The translations under genes were made by a program, and so were the position numbers. Of a stretch of DNA of 64,000 nucleotides, positions 56,719 to 64,000 are shown in pieces. The first letter of the stretch is position 1. Each line of letters starts with the position of its first letter. This DNA comes from Blastomussa wellsi (Eukaryota; Cnidaria; Anthozoa; Scleractinia; Plerogyridae): contig OX393573.1 in the NCBI GenBank assembly GCA_947652115.1, positions 1,399,638 to 1,463,637 of the forward strand. The letters are read 5' to 3'. The notes beneath the pieces are model-generated. The model had not been told where the DNA came from. It was given only the letters and a program-made list of their open reading frames with translations, and ran no database searches.

Positions 56719-56785
56719 AGGGTACCCTGGGTGCTGGAGGCTTCTCAAGCGCTATTTCTGCGAGAAAATCTCTAGCACCCAGGGT
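56719..56785. mobile_element. Short hairpin MITE
   Basis: TACCCTGGGTGCTGGAGGCT pairs imperfectly with the inverted TCTAGCACCCAGGGTA around a 25-base loop. Confidence 0.7.
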
Positions 56786-57589
56786 AGCGGAGTCACCATT
56801 GCACAATGCAAATTAGTTTTATTTTTTCAACAGAGCGATTTTTTAAGAAAACTGTAATTTCTGGGGGAGTGTCTGACCTACCTTCCACGTGGTTTTGGAA
56901 AGTGAAAGTGGAGTGGAGGGGGGTTAATTAATTGTAATACTTACTCAAAACTTACCGTCTCATCTTCAAATCCGTACTTCAACAAACGGAATTCATTGCA
57001 GTTAGCAGAAGCCTCACGAACGAAGGCAATCGAGCAATGAGAAACGGCGATATCAACGATCACAATTCTGTACCATCGACTGACACAGAATCGACTGGAA
57101 CTCTGCTGAAACAAAGTAACTGACGAACGGACCTCAAACAACGAATTCAATTCTGACTGAAAATAGACAGATAAAAATTGAACAATCACCGTGCTGTTCA
57201 AAGTTTACACGATTCTTACAGCCAATAACATCTTCTAAACTGACCAATCAGCTTCTACGGACCAAACTTGTAACATTTTATTTTAACATTTTAACTTTTT
57301 ATTCGACTCTGAAGATGACTTCCTCTCAGGTTCTCGAAACATCAGTCACCAACAAGTTTCTTTTTTCATTACCAGAAATACTCTCACTCGAACAATCACA
57401 CAATACAAACTACCGATAGTCCTTGAGCTCAAACCATTTATCCATTTACTAAGAACTTCTCGGCAAGCTAGAAAGCGAGACAAGATTAATCTTTCCATGC
57501 AGACCGACAACGCCGTTCACTTGCCACGCTCAGGCTGAGATTTCTATAGAACCCTGAAGCACTGAAGCCACGCGGGAGTCCTGCTGAGC
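56786..57589. other. Spacer, nothing recognised
   Basis: No coding pattern and no clear repeat. The open frame on the minus strand at 56941-57201 has no recognisable domain. Confidence 0.4.
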
Positions 57590-57790
57590 AAACTATTATA
57601 ATCGTACTTGGTCCCGGAACAAGTGGTTTCTGGCAAGGACACTTTACTCACACAATGCCTCTCTCCATCGACACAAAATACTCTGGGGAAAGGGGTGGAT
57701 AACCCATCAAGGGGAGGAGAGGGGGGCGGGGGGGAGTAAAGCAATACTTCTAGTTGCTTCATGCCACGCAAATCAGTGCGAGCAACCAAG
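57590..57790 (+). mobile_element. Strongly degraded copy of the common SINE
   Basis: Traces of the body: GCAAGGACACTTTACTCACA, CCTCTCTCCATC, ATAACCCATCAAGG, TTGCTTCATGCCACG. The head is too eroded to recognise. Confidence 0.55.
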
Positions 57791-57799
57791 ACAACCAAG

Positions 57800-60310
57800 A
57801 CACTGGAGGGATGATCCTACGACAATATTGCATGACCCTAAAATACTACATTGATCACCGTAAGATTCAGATAATGCTTGAACAGTTGTTTTGACAACAA
57901 TTCTAGGACAGTCATATGATGAGCCTAAGACACTCGAGGGATGGTCCTACAACAGTATTGTATGATGACCCCAAAACACTAGCATGATGATCCTAAGATT
58001 GGGATAATGCTTGGACAGTTGCATTGACGACCCTACCACACCCATACAACAATTCTAAGACAGTCATATGATGAACCAGACACTCGACGGATGATCATAC
58101 GACAATATTGTATGATGACCCTAAAAAACTAGCATGATGACCCTAAGATTCAGATAATGCTAGGACAGTTGTTTTGACGACCCTACCACACCCATACAAC
58201 AATTCTAAGACAGTCATATGAGGAGCCAAAGACACTCGAGGAACGATCCAAGGACAATATTGTATGACCCTAAAACACTAACAAGATGACCCTAAGATTC
58301 AGATAATGCTTGGACAGTTGTTTTGACGATCCTACCACACCCATACAACAATTCTAAGACAGTCATATGATGAGCCAAAAACACTCGAGGGATGATCCTA
58401 CAACAATACTGTATGATGACCCTAAAACACTAGCATGCCGACCCTCATCATATGATGAGCCTTAGACACTCAGGGTACAAAGAAGTTCAATTTTCCAGCT
58501 TGCTCTTCTGACAAGCTGAAGCCAGGATGTACGAGCACGAAGGTCATTTCCAATAGCCTGAAAAAATTCTCAGAAGTGTGATTAATGAATGAATTAATCA
58601 ACTCATGAAAACTTCCACTTGCCCGTCGGACAAGTGAAGGATGAAATCTACTAGCCCAATGGCAAAATCCACTAGCCCCGGGCTAACGGACACTAACTTC
58701 CTTGAACGCTGGATACTTGAGGGATGATCTAAGGACAATATTGTATGACCCCAAAAAGACTAGCATGATGACCTCAAGAATCAGATAATGCTAGGACAGT
58801 TCTTTTGACGACCCTACCACACCCATACAACAATTCTAAGACAGTCACGTGATGAGCCAAAGGCACTTGTACAACAATCCTAAGATACTTGTATGAAAAC
58901 AGTAACACACTATATGACAACCCTAAGACTCTTGTATGATAACACCTAAAGCACTTACAAAATAACCCTAACCTTAGTCAAACCGACTCAGATCATGTTG
59001 ACGAAATGACCTCTATGTAGGTGAACCGACTGGTTGACAAAACGATCGACATCCGAATGACCTGAAGACAATCACATGTCTACGGCACTCATAAGCAGTA
59101 ACAAATCTTGTGACTCCAAGAGACTCTTGCATAATGACCCAAAGACACATGTGTTACAATTCAAGGACACCTGCACGGCAACTCCACGAAATTCAAATGA
59201 AGGCATGACGCACTTATACAACAACACTGAGACGCTCATATTTTACCTGTATTACGACTCTAGGCAGAAGCTTGTTGAACAATCATACGATGAACCTTAC
59301 ACAATCTATCACAACTCTAAGGCATTGACACAACAACCCTAACACACTTGTATAGGAATCTAAGAAAAATGCGAAAACTCTAATCAAAAGATGACCCTTG
59401 CGTACTCATAAGACATGTGACCCTAGGCAACCCATTTCTGGCCCTACGACACTTATGTGATGATCCTGGGTACTTGCATAACGACCCAGACACTCCACCC
59501 TAAGAAACAGATACACTGACCCGTAGACACTTGCGTGATGATCCTACGGCACTTCTATGATGACCCTGCCATGTTAACCTAAGGAACCCATATTGCAACT
59601 CGAGCCACAAGGTGACCCTTAGGCACTTGGCACTTAATCACAAGACAACCATAGGGTTCAAACAACACACGAATGATTGTTAGGCAACCAAACAACAACA
59701 CTGAAATGCTGATATAACGACACCCTAAGACCCTTGTAAAACAACCCTTCCTTACTCATACGATTACCTTAAGACAGCTGTATGAATGCCCTAAGAGACC
59801 CATACAACAACCCGTACAGTCGTATGACAGCTCTGAGACACAGCTATCACGAGCTTAAGAAACCCATAGAAGAACCGTAATACGATTGTATGGGGAGCCT
59901 AAAACACTCATATGACAACCCTAAGGCACTCTTACAACAACAAACTCATGACTCACATGACTGGCATGAAACACTCCTATTAAAACCCCAAGACCCTTAA
60001 AACTTGTGTTACAACTCTTAGACATCATGAACCTGTCACTCCCTTATCATGATCCACAACACAGCAGAACCCATATCATGGCCCCACGACACCAACAACC
60101 TCACAGCACCATGATATGAAGGACCCACTGCACGCACATCATGACCTTCCCATACATGTATCATGACCCCATCTCAACCACACCATGACCCCATCATATG
60201 CATATAATGACCCCATCATATGCATATGATGACCCCTTCACACCTATATAATGACCCTACCACACCCTATCAAGACCCCATCACACCCATATCATGACCC
60301 CAATGCACTT
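57800..60310. repeat. Satellite of about 145 bp, grading into a short degenerate repeat
   Basis: At 57800-58470 and 58705-58870 a unit of about 140-150 bp recurs (AGATTCAGATAATGCT at about 57864, 58150, 58297 and 58783; ACAACAATTCTAAGACAGTC). Non-repeat sequence at about 58478-58700 interrupts it. From 58870 to 60310 a looser unit of the type GACAACCCTAAGACACT dissolves gradually into ATGACCCCATCACACC. It lies downstream of the hnRNP M stop codon. Confidence 0.85.
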
Positions 60311-61054
60311 ACAGAGATGCATCATTCCAATCCTAGTCCAATAAACTGTAACCCTGCCACAAAACCACCACCCAGTGAAGAAACAAAACAAACACACAAA
60401 CAAGCCATGGATTTCAATGTCATGTTACCTGATGATCTCTACAACAAACATCTCGACCTTACAGCAGTCTACAACAAGGTCCTTGCTAGCTAAAGTTACG
60501 TATCCATGCACTACAAACAGCTTTGCTTCACAACTGCCAAGCAGTGTTTCCCAAGAATAAAGAAAGATTAATTGATTGGCCAAACAAAATTCATCAAGGT
60601 AAAACCATCTCAACATCCTTTTTTCAACTTGTAAAATAAGCAGACTGAAATGAGGTTTGTTCGCAACCAAAAGTAAAGTACATCCAAAGTTACCAGGAGC
60701 ATCAAAGCCCTTCCTCAAATCGCAAACCTGGACACTTCAGTTCTTATCGATAACTCGAATTGGAAAGCAAAGTAAAACAAAACTACAAAGCCAAGATAAA
60801 AATAAAGCAGGGAGCAATTAAAACCTTCCTCAGACTTCAGAGAAGTTTTGCAATCATCCATCACGATAAGTGCTCCACTGTAAACAGTTCTAAAAATTAA
60901 TGATCATCTCCTATTTACAGAACACTTCATGAAACAACTATGTAAGAATGAGAGAATCAGAAGATTGGCAACATCAAACACAAGTCCCGTTGAAGCTTAA
61001 CAAAGCATCACTCTTCATTCTGCCAAGCCCTCAAGCCTAGCAGCACATCTCACT
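60311..61054 (-). other. Probable 3' UTR and flank of the hnRNP M-like gene
   Basis: Non-repetitive sequence next to the stop codon at 61055-61057. I see no confident AATAAA on the minus strand, so the transcript end is unknown. Confidence 0.35.
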
Positions 61055-63001
61055 TCAGCCTAACCTATCCATCCTCACGTCAATTTCACGGCCATCAACT
61101 GCAGCACCATTAAACATACCTAGTCACATGTTAAGGAACAAGCTACAAGATTAAATGCTATACAATCAGAGGTGGTGCACACTGATATAACCTGGGAAAA
61201 ACGTCCTGATCACAGGTTAACACTGACAAGTGAGCAAATTACTTTGCCCAATTTTTTCATTCTAAGCTTTGCACAACACAGGTTCAGAAAAAATCCATGC
61301 ACACTGGCAATGTCAAAGGTTTTAAATAAAGTATAAATTTGCTTCAAGATAAACTGGATTGTCATCTGGAGGGGTTGGTAAATGGGAGGTTTACAGCTAT
61401 TTCCTACAACAATTTAATAATTACCAACATTTGTAGGTTAAAAGGATACTTATGGCATGAGCAGCATCTTCAGCTGTGTCAAACAACACAGTACCACACC
61501 CCTTGGATCTTCCATTAGATTCTGTCATAATGTCTGCACGCACCACTCTACCTACATACAAAAAAGGAAAACAATCCCGTAAATACATACAGTAAACGGA
61601 GCAGTTTTCATTTATATGTTGAAAACAAAAGCAAAGCAACTTCAAATTACAAACTCAGACAACACAATGAACAAATGAACAACAAGGAAATGTGTGACTA
61701 TGCCGTAACTAGTTGGGTAGGTGACGCAAGATTTTTAAACCAATCCCTGATTACAGTAATATAATTTTATGTAAATTTTTGCCTTGCATCATTATTTGGA
61801 ATGAGCTACTTTACATTCAAGTCAAGTCCATGTTCACTTCAGACCCTCAGTTTGAATACAGGTTGAATCCACCAATGTAATGCACAGCTTAAGTAGTACT
61901 TGGCAATACTCAACAGTATACAAAAAATAAGCTTCTCCTTCCCCACCCCCCGAAAAAAGACAACAATCATCCCCTCATATAATGTAACTTACGTATAACT
62001 GTAACATGTAAGCACTCCAAGAAAAAACCCCATCAGAATTGGGCGATGAGCAAAAATAAGTTTAAGGCTTACTGATAACTTTTAAAAATTTTATGACAAC
62101 TTTCATTACCTGCCCCTTTGAATTTGTCTTTTAGGTCTTGCCAGGTGTAGCGCCAAGGAAGCTGTGGAAACAATAAATATAATGTCTGACTTTTATTTCT
62201 AACTTATACACTATGAACAATAAGAATTGCTTCTCTATAGTTTCCCAATATTTCATTTTTTAACTAGAGTTGTTTTTTTAATAAGTGTAAAGCTTAATGA
62301 AATGATGGCCACTAAATTCCAAAAGAGTTTAGAAAATACCATGCAAGAAAGTATGAGTCAGCAGGTTTGTTTCCATAACTGTTAATAACAGAACCGAGAT
62401 AAATTACTAGAAATTTCGGCTTCTAGTGGAAAAAAAGTGTGCTTACAAGCTGTCTCATGTGCATGAGATTCAGTGTCTACGATGACGCATGTTAAAAATT
62501 AAAGTGTTTTCTCTATTTTTATATTTTTGCATTATTTGCTAACTCGAATAACAATGCAGGCATAAGTTACCAAAATGCACCTGCAGCATCACTTACATTT
62601 CTTACAAAAACCTGCCTTCCCGAGGTTCCACCGTCGCTATGGTGCGATGAACCAAGCCCGCTCATCCCGCTACTGCCACCACCTCCTCCTCCACCAAGAC
62701 CAAGAGTGCTCCCCAACATGCCAAGTCCACCAAGAGCAGCCAGAGGATTCGCACCAGAGGAGTCCGACATGCCAGAAACACCACTTCCACTCTGCCCCAT
62801 ACCTCCACCTGAAGCTAAACCGCCACTGTTACCACTCAAAGCACCAAGATTACTGGTCAACTGTGCAAGTGTACTGAGGCCTTGCAGACTCTGGAGCAGC
62901 TGTAGGACGGCCATGGGGTTCATGTTTGGCCCTGCACGACCCATGTTTGAACTGTTCATTCCCGTATTGTTTAACTGCTGCATAATGGGTGCATTGCGAT
63001 C
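61055..63001 (-). CDS. HNRNPM: hnRNP M / MYEF2-like RNA-binding protein, C-terminal part
   Basis: Nuclear RNA-binding protein of the hnRNP M family, which acts in splicing. Four exons on the minus strand join in frame: 63001-62597, 62161-62110, 61551-61450 and 61119-61055. The first starts in phase 0 after an AG acceptor and encodes a glycine/methionine/serine-rich linker (MNPMAVLQLLQSLQGLSTLA, runs of G). It runs into the last RNA-recognition motif: RNP2 QVFVRNLPW, TWQDLKDKFKGAGRVVRADI, RNP1-like KGCGTVLF, AHAISMFNGAAVDGREIDVR and the end MDRLG. Human hnRNP M and its paralogue MYEF2 share this ending (REIDVRIDR); I cannot separate them on this fragment. The RNP1 has C and T where most RRMs have aromatic residues, as also in human hnRNP M RRM3. 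The first two RRMs lie beyond the right edge. Confidence 0.93.
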
Positions 63002-63089
63002 CTTAGATGATTAGGAAAAAAACACCACCATGGTTATCACACAAGAAAAAGTAAAGCCTTTTACGCCAAACTGGCTCCTAGCTGCCGGT

Positions 63090-63755
63090 GCTTAACTCTG
63101 GTTTCTGTAACATGACGTGGCTAGGAGTATTTCTACTCCCCTGGACAGGATGCTAGTCCATTGCAGGTTACCCCCCACCTCCTGAATGGAACGCTAGTCC
63201 ATCACAGGTTACTCCCCCCTGGATGGGATGCTAGTCCATCGCAGGTTACTCCCCCCTGGATGGGATGCTAGTCCATCGCAGGTTACTCCCCCTGGATGGG
63301 ATGCTAGTCCATCGCAGGTTACTCCCCCCTGGATGGGATGCTAGTCCATCGCAGGTTACTCCCCCTGGACAGGATGCTAGTCCATTGCAGGTAACTCCCC
63401 CCTGGATGGGTTGCTAGACCATTGCAGGTTACTCCCCCCTGGATGGAACGCTAGTCCATCACAGGTTACTCCCCCTGGAAAGGATGCTAGTCCATTGCAG
63501 GTTACTCCCCCCTGGATGGAACGCTAGTCCATTGCAGGTTCCCCCCCCCCCCCCCCGGATTGAATGCTAGTCCATCACAGGCTACTCCCCAGCATTCTGT
63601 CAGGTTGCCCCAACAATTCACTGGTACCCATTTATACACCTGGGTGGAGAGAGACACTGAGTGTAAAGTGTCTTGCCCAAGAACACAACACAGTGACCCA
63701 AGCCAGAGGTTGAAGCTGGCCATCTGAACCATTAGGCCACTGCATCTCCCATGGT
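63090..63755 (-). repeat. SINE with body expanded into a 36-bp minisatellite
   Basis: The minus-strand common SINE starts near 63090 (CGGTGCTTAACTCTGGTTTC, CGTGGCTAGGAGTATTTCTA) and ends with a degraded head at about 63755. Between 63125 and 63600 its segment GGTTACTCCCCCCTGGATGG plus ATGCTAGTCCATCGCA is repeated about 13 times with small variants. In all other copies here it occurs once. Lies in an hnRNP M-like intron. Confidence 0.9.
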
Positions 63756-64000
63756 TACCATGTACAGCTGGAAATTCTTGCCAGTTTCCTAATAATACTT
63801 GACAACTTTTTGACAACCATTTTGTTGTTTTTGTTCAAATGGCCAATCATATTACAAAGAAGTGAGGAGGTATAGACATTTGTTGTGGCTAAAATGAATT
63901 GATATTTCAGTTGAAACCAGTTTGAGCTTTATTTACCTCTAACCAAGTCTCACAGTTTGAAAAGCCAGTTCAAATGATTGTGAGAAGAAAACAAATCTCT
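63756..64000. other. Intron sequence of the hnRNP M-like gene, nothing recognised
   Basis: No exon of the upstream RRMs is apparent before the window ends. Confidence 0.4.

Noticed and set aside
63125..63600. CRISPR-like regular repeats
   Set aside because: The 36-bp units are contiguous with no unique spacers, and the unit is part of a eukaryotic SINE.

Overview
The window looks like nuclear DNA of an animal, most probably an anthozoan cnidarian and perhaps a stony coral. It is AT-rich, its genes are split by short GT-AG introns, the proteins are typically metazoan, and introns and spacers are crowded with tRNA-derived SINEs and small inverted-repeat (MITE-like) elements. The phylum assignment is inference from this style; I see no organism-specific marker. 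There is no prokaryotic architecture, CRISPR array or rRNA gene.

Layout. 1.3-3.5 kb (+): a two-exon gene for a small secreted cysteine-containing protein, PAN/apple-like. 5.8-17.7 kb (+): EEF1D, eEF1B-delta, 12 coding exons. 18.3-24.7 kb (+): a small Schlafen-like (AlbA_2 domain) protein. 27.1-39.3 kb (-): KDM1B/LSD2, a flavin-dependent histone demethylase, 19 coding exons. 43.2-43.6 kb (+): an orphan, frameshifted last exon of a TLDc-domain gene. 45.4-54.8 kb (+): PSMD14/Rpn11, the deubiquitinase of the proteasome lid, 13 coding exons and 310 residues. 61.1-63.0 kb (-): the 3' end of an hnRNP M/MYEF2-type RNA-binding protein whose 5' part lies beyond the right edge. Exon junctions of EEF1D, KDM1B, PSMD14 and hnRNP M were worked out base by base. 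Reading frames stay in phase, and the summed lengths of the three complete models are divisible by three.

The genes do not form a pathway. Three are general housekeeping functions (translation elongation, proteasome, RNA processing) and one is a chromatin enzyme. The Schlafen-like gene and KDM1B are convergent, as are PSMD14 and hnRNP M.

The non-coding part is dominated by repeats: at least two SINE families (one with about a dozen copies, one of which has its body expanded into a minisatellite), TA-flanked and hAT-like MITEs, nested insertions, a pentanucleotide array open in several frames on both strands, a tetranucleotide array, a roughly 145-bp satellite downstream of hnRNP M, and several dispersed repeats present in 2-4 copies. 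I found no convincing new multi-gene system. The items most worth a second look are the stand-alone Schlafen-like protein, the TLDc remnant, unusual splice features (a GC-AG intron, 13- and 16-nt microexons, a NAGNAG acceptor) and several mobile-element arrangements.
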